A stretch of DNA of 64,000 bases from JAHZKS01 sp047404135 (GCA_047404135.1 JBDOIT010000004.1:62001-126000); one strand, 5' to 3'. Positions 10,042 through 20,430 are shown, numbered from the stretch's first letter. The notes: a model not told the origin generated them from the sequence alone. Program-made: numbers and translations.

Positions 10042-13000
10042 CTCTGTTGTCCCCTTCATTACGTCTACCATCTTCATCGTGTCCATCATCTTCATCGCTA
10101 CCACTATCTTCTACACGGCTATCATCTTCTACGTCTGGCCTGTTTTTTTTATCACTACTATCTTCTGCATTGAGTTCATCCTCTTCATCTTTTACAGATC
10201 TTAGGGATGATCTTGGCTTTCTTTCAAGGTCGTTTATCTCTTCTACTAATTTCTTGCTGCTCTCTGATAATGGATCTTTATGCAGCGCTGCGTGTAAACT
10301 TGGATCTTTGTCGTGAATTTCCTTCAATAGTTTTCCTGTAGCCTTTTGCTTTTCTTCAGTTGTAGAGCTCTTACTAGATAATGCACTCAATGCACTAGAA
10401 GCATTGTCACCTTTCAATATGTCGCGCATTTTCTTAGCTTGATCGGATAACTCTCCATGAGCTTTTGATCCCTCATCTATAGAGGACAAGGTAGATAAAT
10501 TATTAATCAATCCCTTAAATTCCGACTTATTTCCCATAGATTCATATAATTTCCTGCCCGCAGCTTCTGCAGCCACACTTTTGACTTCTTTAGATTCATT
10601 AGGATCTTGAAGAACCTTTTTCTCAAAAGATGCCCTTGTAGACATCATTTCATCCATTCCTGAAGAGAATGCAGTAGAACGCTCAGCTATTTCCTCTCTG
10701 TGCTTTTTATCAGTTTTTTTTGCTTCTGATAATAACTTCTCTTCCTCTGTCTTTCTGCCCATAATACGAAGAGCAGCTCTACGCGCAGATCCTGCTATAT
10801 AGTTCTTCCCGCCACTTGCTAATCCTGCAGCAGAAACTCCTCTGACGTTAACCCTACTCAACATATGCGTAGCAGCACTACCAGCTGAACTAAACTGCCG
10901 GTTGCCACTAGCCATGAATTGTGCCGCCTCACCTCCTGTAATACGCAATACCATTTGTTGGACTAAAGAGTCATAGCTAAGTATCAAGTGGCAAAGTATT
11001 ATCACAATAACAACATCAGCCATCTCCATTCCCAATGCAGGAATTAGCGCAGCTCCGCTTGGCATTAATCCAAAAGGACCAAAGAATTGCAAGCAAAATA
11101 ATGTATGTGATAACCCCAACGCATCCAATGTGCTAGATGGTATGAATGGCATGTTTATTGGCCACATGCACTTCCAACATACGTGAAAATTGATTATTTG
11201 TGAAAACAGTTGGTATAAAAGCTGAGTCATAAAGCTCAATCCAATTAATAAAATAATTGGCTCTAAGGAATATTGAGCAAACATCTTAATCCAATTTTCA
11301 AATAGATGTCGAGTTGTCTGGAATAGCACAAAGGGAATAAATACCGGAGCTAACAGCATCAATACACCCAGAACCAATGTAGCAACAAGATATACTACCA
11401 CAGCTTTAAATATACCAATCAAGAATATTACTATAGATACAATCAGCAGTACAGCTAATAACAAACCATACGGCGTTGTAAACATCAAGCCTACCACTTT
11501 TAGCCATGTGCTTTTGCTTAATACAGTTAAACTAATCATGCTATCTACAAAAGAGAAGACATCTCCTTGGGAGGCAGAAGATGATGAAAAACCAGATTGG
11601 CTCATCCTAATTAAATCATCCATTCCATCGAAGAATAAATCAAAAAAATTATTATAGAAAAAATCAAAGCTTCCATCGCTAATCAAAGCCATAACTAAAC
11701 CAACCTTGAGTATTCTCATAAATAAGTCAAATTGAGTAATTTGAACGAACCCTATTATGAATGATAAACCATACCCAGCAATGTATAAAACCAATAAAGC
11801 TCTGATATAGTCCACATACTGACTTTTGCAATTTCCAGATTGGCAATTACAAGCATCTCCTGTACATGTGATATTATGAAAATACTGAGTTGCAGCATTA
11901 AATGTCATACTTCTAACGAGGTTCTTTACACTCTCAATAACACCACTAATAGAACCACTAGTGACGTATTTGTGATACTGTATCATTACGTCGAAATACC
12001 CCGTGTTGTCTTTATAATCATCATCCCTCACCCTTAGATAAAGCTTGCCAGATTTAGGCGAGGTTATCTTATGTGGGTACTGCACATTTTCTGGTGTAGC
12101 TATTCCATATTGGCTATTCAGAGGAGTAGTGCTACTCACTATATACTCCAAACCAAGCCAACCTGGTTTCCCCCAAAAAGACGCAACAGGAGAAGGCTTA
12201 CCATCCTTTGCTATACATGTTGTTCTTGTTGCATAAACAGTATACCCACCTGCATTATCACTATAACTACCAGGGTCGCCTGATATTTTTGCACAAATTT
12301 TACTTGTTTTTCCATCCGGGCCTGTAATATGCCTTTTGGTAATTCTATTAGTGCATTTTGTTATATCTTCACTACATCCATTACCATCTAAATTTGCTGG
12401 GATATAATATATATCACCAAATTTACTGGAACTTGTAGAGCTTGTATCCTGGTTAAACCAAATACAATCAGAAGCAGTGCATTCTGAATCAGAGCAGTTT
12501 TCTGAATCATCTATTACCTTTAACCACAATCCAGAACCACCAACACCCCAGCACAGTAAAGTCTTTCCTGAAGGATCATCGCATTTTTTTGATGTATCAC
12601 CGCTCACAGGAACATGGTTGCTGGCAGATTCACACAAAGGACATGTATAGTAACCGTTATCTATACTCCCACAACTTGTATAGCCGCTTTGAGATGTAGA
12701 TAGAGGATAACTAGATGGACAATTTTTGCCTGGCTTCTTTACATAAGATTGTTTTGACCAAGCATTTAAACTTGGATTCGCAACATTAGATCCTGGAGGC
12801 CCTATGCTTGTTCCACTACTTGCCTTAGGCTCCATAATACTCAGGTAGATATCATCTCCAGGTTGGATGTTAGAATCTATTTGAGTCCAATCGCTTTTTT
12901 GTGCGCTTATGGGGTAAGCATGACCATTATCACATGTCATTTCATTCGTAGAACAGGTTCCTATCTTGGTTGATAGATTCTTATATTCTATGTCCGATCC

Positions 13001-13585
13001 AGCAGATCCAATCTGATATGATGTATTCAGCATTTTATTACCTACGGAATCACAAAATACCGACTCCATGCAACTACCATCTTGCTGAACCCACTTACTG
13101 TTATTCGCATCGTAATTATAAAGTACTCCACTTACACATTTGTTTTTTTCAGTAACACCTGTGCATCTGTCACTTTGAACGCAATCACTCTTCCCCGCAC
13201 AATCATTCAGAATTTTTGTATTGTTACATTCAGAATCAGTACAGAGATATTTTTTCCCATCCTGACACATTGTAGCAAAAAAAACAGCACAACTCCCCAC
13301 TGCATTTGGGTTAGTACATCCAGAAACTTGTCCTTGAACATTTGTTATAGTAAAGCCATCTCCTGCCTCTATATCTATTCCCGTATTCATCCATTCTGCA
13401 TTTTCTCCTTTTACTTGATGCTCATAATTCTTATTGTAAAATGTTTTTCCATCATCAGAAATATTTTCATCCTCATAGCAATTATCACCACAAGCAGACA
13501 GCAGAAATACCAAGCATATCACGAGCCACTTGCTTCGATAACCTGATAGTAAACTCAGAAAATTATTTACCCTTTTTCTTAACAT
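10034..13585 (-). CDS. VirB6-like type IV secretion protein (second and largest paralogue, Cys-rich lipoprotein)
   Basis: 1183 residues from the ATG at 13585 (an in-frame TTG lies one codon earlier). A lipoprotein signal ends at LLSAC (about Cys32). The next 540 residues are an unusually Cys-rich extracytoplasmic domain with many short Cys-x(2-7)-Cys pairs, such as CSDSECTASDC. The VirB6/TrbL membrane core occupies about residues 585-970, and the last 210 residues are a charged helical tail ending in acidic Asp/Glu/Arg-rich low complexity. The start overlaps the end of the upstream virB6 by 23 bases. It is far larger than the roughly 300-residue VirB6 of Agrobacterium, as expected for Rickettsiales paralogues. 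Confidence 0.9.
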   Translation of the reverse strand: MLRKRVNNFLSLLSGYRSKWLVICLVFLLSACGDNCYEDENISDDGKTFYNKNYEHQVKGENAEWMNTGIDIEAGDGFTITNVQGQVSGCTNPNAVGSCAVFFATMCQDGKKYLCTDSECNNTKILNDCAGKSDCVQSDRCTGVTEKNKCVSGVLYNYDANNSKWVQQDGSCMESVFCDSVGNKMLNTSYQIGSAGSDIEYKNLSTKIGTCSTNEMTCDNGHAYPISAQKSDWTQIDSNIQPGDDIYLSIMEPKASSGTSIGPPGSNVANPSLNAWSKQSYVKKPGKNCPSSYPLSTSQSGYTSCGSIDNGYYTCPLCESASNHVPVSGDTSKKCDDPSGKTLLCWGVGGSGLWLKVIDDSENCSDSECTASDCIWFNQDTSSTSSSKFGDIYYIPANLDGNGCSEDITKCTNRITKRHITGPDGKTSKICAKISGDPGSYSDNAGGYTVYATRTTCIAKDGKPSPVASFWGKPGWLGLEYIVSSTTPLNSQYGIATPENVQYPHKITSPKSGKLYLRVRDDDYKDNTGYFDVMIQYHKYVTSGSISGVIESVKNLVRSMTFNAATQYFHNITCTGDACNCQSGNCKSQYVDYIRALLVLYIAGYGLSFIIGFVQITQFDLFMRILKVGLVMALISDGSFDFFYNNFFDLFFDGMDDLIRMSQSGFSSSSASQGDVFSFVDSMISLTVLSKSTWLKVVGLMFTTPYGLLLAVLLIVSIVIFLIGIFKAVVVYLVATLVLGVLMLLAPVFIPFVLFQTTRHLFENWIKMFAQYSLEPIILLIGLSFMTQLLYQLFSQIINFHVCWKCMWPINMPFIPSSTLDALGLSHTLFCLQFFGPFGLMPSGAALIPALGMEMADVVIVIILCHLILSYDSLVQQMVLRITGGEAAQFMASGNRQFSSAGSAATHMLSRVNVRGVSAAGLASGGKNYIAGSARRAALRIMGRKTEEEKLLSEAKKTDKKHREEIAERSTAFSSGMDEMMSTRASFEKKVLQDPNESKEVKSVAAEAAGRKLYESMGNKSEFKGLINNLSTLSSIDEGSKAHGELSDQAKKMRDILKGDNASSALSALSSKSSTTEEKQKATGKLLKEIHDKDPSLHAALHKDPLSESSKKLVEEINDLERKPRSSLRSVKDEEDELNAEDSSDKKNRPDVEDDSRVEDSGSDEDDGHDEDGRRNEGDNRDE

Positions 13586-15713
13586 CAATACCGCTTCTTT
13601 TTTTACCCTTACCTTTACCTTTACCCTTACCTTTGCCTTTGCCCTTACCTTTGCTTTTACCCTTTTTTTTACTTTGTGTTACTGCATCTATAATCTTTTT
13701 AAACACCGCTGATGGATCTCCTGCAAGCTTTCCTATATTTGGACCCGATGTAAGCCTTGCTGCAAAATTCCCTAGATCCGCAGCAAATAAAGAAAGAAGG
13801 TAAATAAATAAGACAACCTTTAATAGACTGCCTACAAGTCCACTGACATCTTTTTTCAAAATTTTGTAGCTAAAGAATATTGCATTTTTTTCATCAAAGA
13901 ATCCGCTGTCTAGATCCCCTAACATCGACCAACCAATGCTGTCTTTACATTTTGTTACAGTTGCGCACTCTATCCCTTGCCCCTCAACACATGTAGAGCA
14001 TCTGGGATCAGTAGGGTCGGTACAGCCACTAGAGTCTTTGATAACCCAGCTATCATAAGAACCAAATGAATTGCCACGTTCAAACTGACAATCTCCATAT
14101 ATTACACTATCAAAAACCAATAACAAAAAAGCCAGGAAAGTAATGACCACAACAGGCTGTATTACGTAGGAAAGCAGAACTTTTACCCAAGCTTCATAAT
14201 ACTGTTTCGTGGCTGCAAAAAGAGACATTGGAACAATAATTACACCAAGATACACAGTAATCGTAAATGTTATTAGAGCTATAATGTAGAAATGGACAAA
14301 ATACATAACTACAGAGAGTATAAAAAGCCCATAAATAATCACCAGAATTATAAACACGAATTCTAAGCTCAGTATGGCAGGAATCACCAACCCTAATATC
14401 CCATATACACCCGAAGCAGTAGAAGAATCACCCTTTATCAGGTAAAGCCCTAAATAGTAAGCTACTCTACAATCCAAAGAATCCCAGATAGATAAATATT
14501 CATAGCCCTTCTCATAATCACTTGCTCTATAATTGCACAATCCATTAGTATTTGTGGATTCCATAACAAACGTGGATAGAGAAGTCATGGCTGCTACGCC
14601 TCCTGGATATATCAACTCACTTAATCCACTATGCATCCTTCCGTCATCTCCTTTAAGCCCAACTGAAAAATACAGCACCAATACAATCTTTAAGAAAAAA
14701 CCAAAAAATACTTTAGTATCAAAAAAGTCAGTCCCTGTAGCAAGCTTAATTCCAAAAAACACCACATATAGTATTAATGCTGCCATCACGGTTTTCCTTA
14801 AACCGTCCTGCAAACCAGGGAAAAAGTTTTTATTTTGGCAATTATCATCATTTATGAATACCAAACTCAAAACATCCCTGACGCATTCCACAATCTTGCT
14901 GCTCACAGACCAGAATGTCTTAGAATGCCCTTTGTTGTTTGCTGCGCATGCGATATCCTGAAAACAACCTTCTGTTGAAGCCGGAGGAGGAGGAGTACTT
15001 ATGTTGGGGTAACCCTTGCAACCAACTAGCATCTGACCAACATCCGTTGTCGCTAGCAAGCATAAATTATCACCCATTTGCTCTGCATGATACGACACTC
15101 CCGTTGCTCCTAGAGCTTTGAGTTTAGGAGGCAAAATGTCGAATTTTGCACTAAGCGAGCCGATCTCCAAGCCTTTCGGATAAGAATACCCCTGGCTTCC
15201 ATCAAAGTTATACACAGCAAACTTCAATGAATTGGTGCGAACATCGCACCCTATTGTTGGACAATAATATGATTGACCAGTCGTGTCTGTTATTTTAGCC
15301 CCACCTGCTTTAAGATGTGCCACCTTGTTTATATTAGGAGTAGAGCTAAGGTAGTTTTCTACACTAGAAAACGCACCCTTCTTTGTGCAATTCTCAAAAT
15401 CACCTGTTCCCCCATCACACTGGATATATCTACCCTCCGTATTTACATCACCAAAAGCCACAAATTTAACTTGATCAATGCGATAGAGATCCACCTCACT
15501 ACATGAGGTTGTATCTAAAGTTCCATTCAAGCAATCTGCTGCATAATCCAAATTATATCCAGAACAAGAATTCTGGCTTACAGGAACACAGTCTGAGGTT
15601 GAAATGCGGTCCTCTGGCAATAAGTTATATTGGACTGAAAATGCTAAATTAGACCAAGAAAGGACCAGGAATAAGAATGTGAATAATCTTTGCATAATTT
15701 CATTATTTACCAT
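13563..15713 (-). CDS. VirB6-like type IV secretion protein (first paralogue, KG-repeat tail)
   Basis: About 716 residues from the ATG at 15713, which has a GAGAG-like ribosome site and overlaps the virB4 stop by 11 bases; the ATG at 15695 is an alternative and the open frame extends to 15800. A Sec-type signal peptide (cleavage near AFS) replaces the lipobox of the other paralogues. A Cys-containing extracytoplasmic domain precedes the VirB6/TrbL membrane region (about 290-500 and 630-660). The C-terminus is a striking basic tail of about ten Lys-Gly dipeptides followed by KKRSGIDVKKKGK, encoded by a 6-base tandem repeat. First virB6 after virB4, matching the Rickettsiales order. Confidence 0.9.
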   Translation of the reverse strand: MVNNEIMQRLFTFLFLVLSWSNLAFSVQYNLLPEDRISTSDCVPVSQNSCSGYNLDYAADCLNGTLDTTSCSEVDLYRIDQVKFVAFGDVNTEGRYIQCDGGTGDFENCTKKGAFSSVENYLSSTPNINKVAHLKAGGAKITDTTGQSYYCPTIGCDVRTNSLKFAVYNFDGSQGYSYPKGLEIGSLSAKFDILPPKLKALGATGVSYHAEQMGDNLCLLATTDVGQMLVGCKGYPNISTPPPPASTEGCFQDIACAANNKGHSKTFWSVSSKIVECVRDVLSLVFINDDNCQNKNFFPGLQDGLRKTVMAALILYVVFFGIKLATGTDFFDTKVFFGFFLKIVLVLYFSVGLKGDDGRMHSGLSELIYPGGVAAMTSLSTFVMESTNTNGLCNYRASDYEKGYEYLSIWDSLDCRVAYYLGLYLIKGDSSTASGVYGILGLVIPAILSLEFVFIILVIIYGLFILSVVMYFVHFYIIALITFTITVYLGVIIVPMSLFAATKQYYEAWVKVLLSYVIQPVVVITFLAFLLLVFDSVIYGDCQFERGNSFGSYDSWVIKDSSGCTDPTDPRCSTCVEGQGIECATVTKCKDSIGWSMLGDLDSGFFDEKNAIFFSYKILKKDVSGLVGSLLKVVLFIYLLSLFAADLGNFAARLTSGPNIGKLAGDPSAVFKKIIDAVTQSKKKGKSKGKGKGKGKGKGKGKGKKRSGIDVKKKGK
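13600..13672. repeat. Hexanucleotide tandem repeat in a virB6 3' end
   Basis: Near-perfect tandem copies of a 6-base unit (plus strand ttaccc/ttaccttt variants; coding strand aaaggt/aagggt) encode alternating Lys and Gly at the end of the first virB6 paralogue. The unit length is a multiple of three, so gain or loss of copies changes tail length without breaking the frame. Confidence 0.85.
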
Positions 15714-18117
15714 GCATCTCTCTACATTTTTTGTAGAAAATCGGTAACCATTCCTCTGCTTCATAACCGTATTCACGCATGATTTCGTAAAGCAAGCCAA
15801 TAGTTTCAGTGCGCCCAGAAAGAATATTTATTATATCTGTCATCCCCTTCAAATCCAATTTAGCAACCACTGCATCTGTGCCTTGCTTTAATAAAAAATA
15901 CCTACTTCCTGGGTCGGTTGTTTTAATTAGAGAATATTCTCTTTCAGAAAGCATGAACCCTGTTTTATAGACCTCGGTAGCTTTTAAGTTCGGTAAAAAT
16001 ATTTGAGTTGCTGTCTGCTGAATCAATGTATCACTAATATCACTCTTACTTGCATCTTCCACACTTTGCGTTGCAAAAATCACCATCGCATTTAGCTTTC
16101 TTAAAACCTTCAACCAGTCTTTGATTTTTGGTGCAAATATCGGATTATCTATCAAAGCCCAGGCTTCATCCAGCACTATCATTGTAGGTCTTCCATCAAG
16201 AGAGCTGTTAATTCTATGGAATATATATAGAAGCACAGGTCCAAGCGCTGTTGTATTTTGTAACAGCTCTGCCATTTCAAATCCAAAATTCTTAGCTTTA
16301 TTAAAATCTAAAATATCATCATCATTATCAAAAACATTCGCATGAGAGCCATTTCCATGCCACAGAGAAATTCTACTTGCTAAACTCCCCTCTGTTTCAA
16401 TTCCCAAGAAAGGAACGATATTCCTTAAAACTCGGTCTTCATATTTTAATCTATAATTACCCTCAACTGCACTGTTCAGTACTTTGATATCTTCTGATGT
16501 TAATTTCTCTCCATTAACACTCACCAAAAGCTTAAGCCATTCCAGTAGGAAGTTTTTATTTTCACCATTCTCAGAAAGCTTTAATGGGTTGAATCCACAC
16601 TTTCTACCAGGATCAATTACACTATAAACTCCGTCTATAGACCTGATGAATATCTCGGCACCTCTGTCCTTGTCAAAAAAGAACATTCGGCAATTAAATT
16701 TCTGACTCTGAGCACATAAGAAATTCATAAGAATTGTTTTACCAGAACCTGTAGGCCCAATAATTGTGGTATGTCCAACATCCCTTAGGTGGAAATTAAA
16801 AAAGTAAGGAGTGCCAGAGGTAGTATTAAGCACCGTAACAGCGTCCCCCCAATGGTTTCCTGAAACCTTACCTATAGGATAATTATGCAAAGAACAGAAA
16901 GAAGCAAGGTTCAAGGTGTTCACAGTAGCTTTCCTAATAATAAAGCCACCATTGCCTGGAAGTTGTCCCCAAAAGCAAGGCTCCATATTGATCTTTTCAC
17001 GAATTGGCTGCATACCCGTGTTGCTTAATTCAACCATTACTTGGTTCAAAACATTATCAAGCTTTTTGGGGCTATCTTCTGTGCACATAATAGTGAGGTG
17101 ATGCAGCCCAAAACCAATTCTACCACTCATTGCCATATCTAACGCTTCAGAAATTTCCTGGATCTGCGATACCGCCTTATCTTCAGCTTGTATCATTCGG
17201 TTCTGTTGAAGCTGCATTTTACCGATAGCAACCTGCCTGTTACTAAAAGAGAAAGATTGTGTAATTACCATCTCAATTGGCATTTGTAAAAATCCATCAA
17301 AAATACCAGACGATGTCATTGGAGCGTATTCTTTCAAGCTCACCATCCCTGCATATTTAACGCCTGAAGGTCCTCTAACCTCTATTGCTTTTCCCCCAAA
17401 ATACAACCTCTGAGTAGGAAGTGCGCTGGCTATACTGCACCCCCCAACGGCATATCTACTCTTTACACCACAGTTTATAATCTCCCCTAAGAACCCTAAT
17501 ACTTCTGAATATACAGTGCTATCTTCTTCAAAAATTGATAATAAAGTCGCCTGGTAATCAGAGAGAGTGGCAATAATTCTGCCGGTAACCTCCTCTAGTT
17601 CTCCGTATTTCTCATGCATCTGCTTTTCCCAGTTAGCTTTATTAGTTTTACGCTGGAATTTTTCAAGCAAATATTCAAAGATAGCAGCACCTGCTGTATC
17701 AGAGCCTTTAATCACAGATATATACAACTCATTAACAAAAGCATCGTGACCTTGTTGTTTCTCTATCCACGCCTGGTTTAACTGCTCACTAAACGATTGA
17801 GAGCTAGATACTTTCTTGGTTTTAATACCTTTAAAAATACTATTTCTTCTTCTGATTATATGGAAATACAGAGATATACCGCCACTACTCAAGCCTTTAA
17901 AGAGTGTATTTCTTAGATTTTTCTTGATATCCAAATCATCATCATCTGCTGTTTCAAAAGAAAACCCACCAACCTTTATAACCTGAATCAACTCTTCTTT
18001 TTCGGTTATCAAAGTGCTTTTATTCCAGTGAGCAGAATATGGAATAAAGTGAGAAGAAGAGTACTCTTTCTTTGCATATTTATCTTTGGGGGATCTAGTT
18101 TTATTTAATTTTAACAT
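15703..18117 (-). CDS. virB4: Type IV secretion ATPase VirB4
   Basis: 804 residues, the usual length for the family. Walker A GPTGSGKT lies near residue 452 and Walker B MIVLDEAW near residue 646, with the downstream FATQSVEDA motif typical of VirB4/TraC ATPases. VirB4 is the membrane-associated hexameric ATPase that powers assembly of, and substrate passage through, the type IV channel. The ATG has an AGGA about 8 bases upstream. virB3 ends 9 bases upstream of its start, and the first virB6 begins inside its last codons, so virB3-virB4-virB6 are one transcription unit. Confidence 0.96.
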   Translation of the reverse strand: MLKLNKTRSPKDKYAKKEYSSSHFIPYSAHWNKSTLITEKEELIQVIKVGGFSFETADDDDLDIKKNLRNTLFKGLSSGGISLYFHIIRRRNSIFKGIKTKKVSSSQSFSEQLNQAWIEKQQGHDAFVNELYISVIKGSDTAGAAIFEYLLEKFQRKTNKANWEKQMHEKYGELEEVTGRIIATLSDYQATLLSIFEEDSTVYSEVLGFLGEIINCGVKSRYAVGGCSIASALPTQRLYFGGKAIEVRGPSGVKYAGMVSLKEYAPMTSSGIFDGFLQMPIEMVITQSFSFSNRQVAIGKMQLQQNRMIQAEDKAVSQIQEISEALDMAMSGRIGFGLHHLTIMCTEDSPKKLDNVLNQVMVELSNTGMQPIREKINMEPCFWGQLPGNGGFIIRKATVNTLNLASFCSLHNYPIGKVSGNHWGDAVTVLNTTSGTPYFFNFHLRDVGHTTIIGPTGSGKTILMNFLCAQSQKFNCRMFFFDKDRGAEIFIRSIDGVYSVIDPGRKCGFNPLKLSENGENKNFLLEWLKLLVSVNGEKLTSEDIKVLNSAVEGNYRLKYEDRVLRNIVPFLGIETEGSLASRISLWHGNGSHANVFDNDDDILDFNKAKNFGFEMAELLQNTTALGPVLLYIFHRINSSLDGRPTMIVLDEAWALIDNPIFAPKIKDWLKVLRKLNAMVIFATQSVEDASKSDISDTLIQQTATQIFLPNLKATEVYKTGFMLSEREYSLIKTTDPGSRYFLLKQGTDAVVAKLDLKGMTDIINILSGRTETIGLLYEIMREYGYEAEEWLPIFYKKCREMHGK

Positions 18118-18126
18118 TACAAAATC

Positions 18127-18423
18127 CTAATATGGGTCATACGAATTAGCTCCATGATACCCCTTGTTCCTACATCTAGTACATTTCTCTCCTTTCTTTA
18201 AAAAAATCTCCAGAATCAACGGCTCTTTAAAACATAGTATATATGCTATGATGTGCAAAATTATAGCAATCAATATCACCTTTAATCCTGGAGCATTAAT
18301 GTAAGAAAGCAACCCTACAAAAAAGTTCAAGAAAAACATCTTAAAGCTGACGCCAAAAAACATTGTGGGCCTAGTCAAACCCACAAACAGAGGATCCGTT
18401 GTAACACTACCAGAATCTGCCAT
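18127..18423 (-). CDS. virB3: Type IV secretion protein VirB3
   Basis: 98 residues. The N-terminus has the VirB3 signature region DPLFVGLTRPTMFFGV, followed by two hydrophobic segments (about 28-45 and 49-66) and a short Cys-containing polar tail. VirB3 is a small inner-membrane component that works closely with VirB4. It is the first gene of the minus-strand secretion operon; the 89 bases between it and the divergent dxs must hold both promoters. Confidence 0.93.
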   Translation of the reverse strand: MADSGSVTTDPLFVGLTRPTMFFGVSFKMFFLNFFVGLLSYINAPGLKVILIAIILHIIAYILCFKEPLILEIFLKKGEKCTRCRNKGYHGANSYDPY

Positions 18424-18512
18424 ATTCCCTCATTCCATTAGAAACCAACATACTGACTTATTCATTTACAATTCATTAATTTTGCCTTAAATTGTAGTAC
18501 CGCAATCAAAAA

Positions 18513-20426
18513 TTGAATCACAGCGTGCTTTTAGACAAAATTGACTCTCCAAATGATATAAAACAGTTTAATTCTGATCAACTTTTAGAGCTTTGTAAAG
18601 AGCTCTCCAAGTTATATATAGATACTATATCAGGTATTGGAGGACATTTAGGAGCTGACCTTGGAGTAATTGAACTCACAGTAGCACTGCACTATGTGTT
18701 TGATAGCCCCAAAGACAAGTTCATATGGGATGTAAGTCACCAAGCTCATATACATAAAATCCTGACAGGACGTCGTGATAAAATTATGACACTTAAGCAA
18801 GAAAATGGGCTATCTGGATTTACAAAAAGGTCCGAAAGTATTCACGATGCTTTTGGAGCAGGACACAGCTCCACATCTATATCCGCTGCTTTAGGTATGG
18901 ATATTGCGAACTCCATTAATAGCATTAGCCACCATATTATTCCAATTATAGGAGATGGTGCATTAGGAGCTGGGATGGCATATGAAGCAATAAACCATGC
19001 AGGTATTCAGAAAAACAACTTAATAGTCATTCTCAATGACAATCAAATGTCTATTTCTCCGACTGTTGGAGCTATGAGCAAATATCTGAAAAAGATCACT
19101 GCACAAGATGGCTCTTATCAAAAATTCAAGAAAATTGTCAAATCATCTCTGCACAACTCACCCGTGAAAGACATGATAGGAACTACAGTAAAAACAATAG
19201 AGAAAAACTTCAAACACCAAAATATATTTGAAGATCTAGGTTTTGACTATATAGGGCCTATAGATGGGCATAATGTCAATTCCTTAGTAGAATTGTTTAA
19301 ACATCTCAAAAATAGAAAAGAACACAAACCTATACTTATCCACACCTTAACAAAAAAAGGAAATGGGTTTTATTCAAATAAAGGTGAAAATGAATCCTAC
19401 CACGCAGTGTCGCCTTTCTGCACAAAAACAGGTATTCAAACCAAGCAAGATAATACTGTTATTACTTACACAAAAGCATTTGTAAACCGATTGATTGATG
19501 AAGCGCATAGGGACTCTAAGATAGTTGCCATAACAGCAGCAATGGAATCTGGGACAGGGTTAAGTGAATTTAAAGCTGCATTCCCAAAGAGGTTTTTTGA
19601 TGTTGGGATAGCAGAACAACATGCAGTAACTTTTGCCGCGGGGCTGGCATGCGAAAACATAAAACCCTTTGTATCCATATATTCTACATTCATACAAAGA
19701 GCATACGATCAAATAGTCCATGATGTAGCAATACAAAAATTACCTGTACGCTTTGCCTTAGACCGGTCTGGACTTGTTGGTGGCGATGGATCTACCCATT
19801 CCGGTTCATTTGACCTCACTTTTTTAGGAACGTTACCAAATTTTGTTATCATGGCACCAAGCGATGAAAATGAATTATCCAAAATGGTCACAACATCAGT
19901 ATCATACGAAGATGGACCGATTGCACTGAGATATCCGAGAGGAGCTGGCATAGGAGTCAAAATAGAATCTCCTCAAATTATTAAGATAGGAAAAGGTCGT
20001 ATAGTGCAAGAAGGTAATGATATTGCAATTTTTGCAGTTGGAACAAGACTACAAGAAGCTTTAAAAGCCTCTGCCCTACTGGAATCTGCATACAATATTA
20101 AGCCAACCATAGTAGATCCTAGATTCATAAAACCTATAGATACAGAATTAGTAGAAAGAGTTATAAACAACCACAAAATTATCATTACAGCAGAAGAAAA
20201 TAGCATCGGAGGGTTTTCTGCTCAATTCAATGAGTTGATACTTAAAAAAGATCTTCAAAAGAATAAAACCATAAAGAACCTATACCTTCCTGATATATTC
20301 TTGGACCATGGGATGCCTCACGATTTATACGAGAGAGCAGGACTAAATTCCAGCGCAATAGTATCAGAAGCACTAAAAGCTCTGAAGATATCTAACGTAA
20401 CTAATATTAATCGCGTATATATATAG
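18513..20426 (+). CDS. dxs: 1-deoxy-D-xylulose-5-phosphate synthase
   Basis: Up to 637 residues, from TTG at 18513; GTG at 18525 is an equally possible start, and no strong ribosome site decides. It catalyses the first, thiamine-diphosphate-dependent step of the MEP isoprenoid pathway (pyruvate plus glyceraldehyde 3-phosphate). Visible motifs: GGHLGADLGVIELTVALHY near the N-terminus, TPP-binding GDGALGAGM...NDNQMS, and the transketolase glutamate region DVGIAEQHAVTFAAGLA. The usual DVGHQAYPHK segment reads DVSHQAHIHK here. ispG of the same pathway lies about 6 kb away. The gene is divergent from virB3 and convergent with the phytase-like gene, 4 bases apart. Confidence 0.95.
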   Translation: MNHSVLLDKIDSPNDIKQFNSDQLLELCKELSKLYIDTISGIGGHLGADLGVIELTVALHYVFDSPKDKFIWDVSHQAHIHKILTGRRDKIMTLKQENGLSGFTKRSESIHDAFGAGHSSTSISAALGMDIANSINSISHHIIPIIGDGALGAGMAYEAINHAGIQKNNLIVILNDNQMSISPTVGAMSKYLKKITAQDGSYQKFKKIVKSSLHNSPVKDMIGTTVKTIEKNFKHQNIFEDLGFDYIGPIDGHNVNSLVELFKHLKNRKEHKPILIHTLTKKGNGFYSNKGENESYHAVSPFCTKTGIQTKQDNTVITYTKAFVNRLIDEAHRDSKIVAITAAMESGTGLSEFKAAFPKRFFDVGIAEQHAVTFAAGLACENIKPFVSIYSTFIQRAYDQIVHDVAIQKLPVRFALDRSGLVGGDGSTHSGSFDLTFLGTLPNFVIMAPSDENELSKMVTTSVSYEDGPIALRYPRGAGIGVKIESPQIIKIGKGRIVQEGNDIAIFAVGTRLQEALKASALLESAYNIKPTIVDPRFIKPIDTELVERVINNHKIIITAEENSIGGFSAQFNELILKKDLQKNKTIKNLYLPDIFLDHGMPHDLYERAGLNSSAIVSEALKALKISNVTNINRVYI

Positions 20427-20430
20427 AACT

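Noticed and set aside
13600..13672. Hexamer array considered as a CRISPR-like or intergenic repeat
   Set aside because: Units are 6 bases with no spacers and are in frame within a virB6 gene.
14533..14961. 142-codon open frame opposite the first virB6
   Set aside because: Antisense to a well-supported coding region, with no family features.
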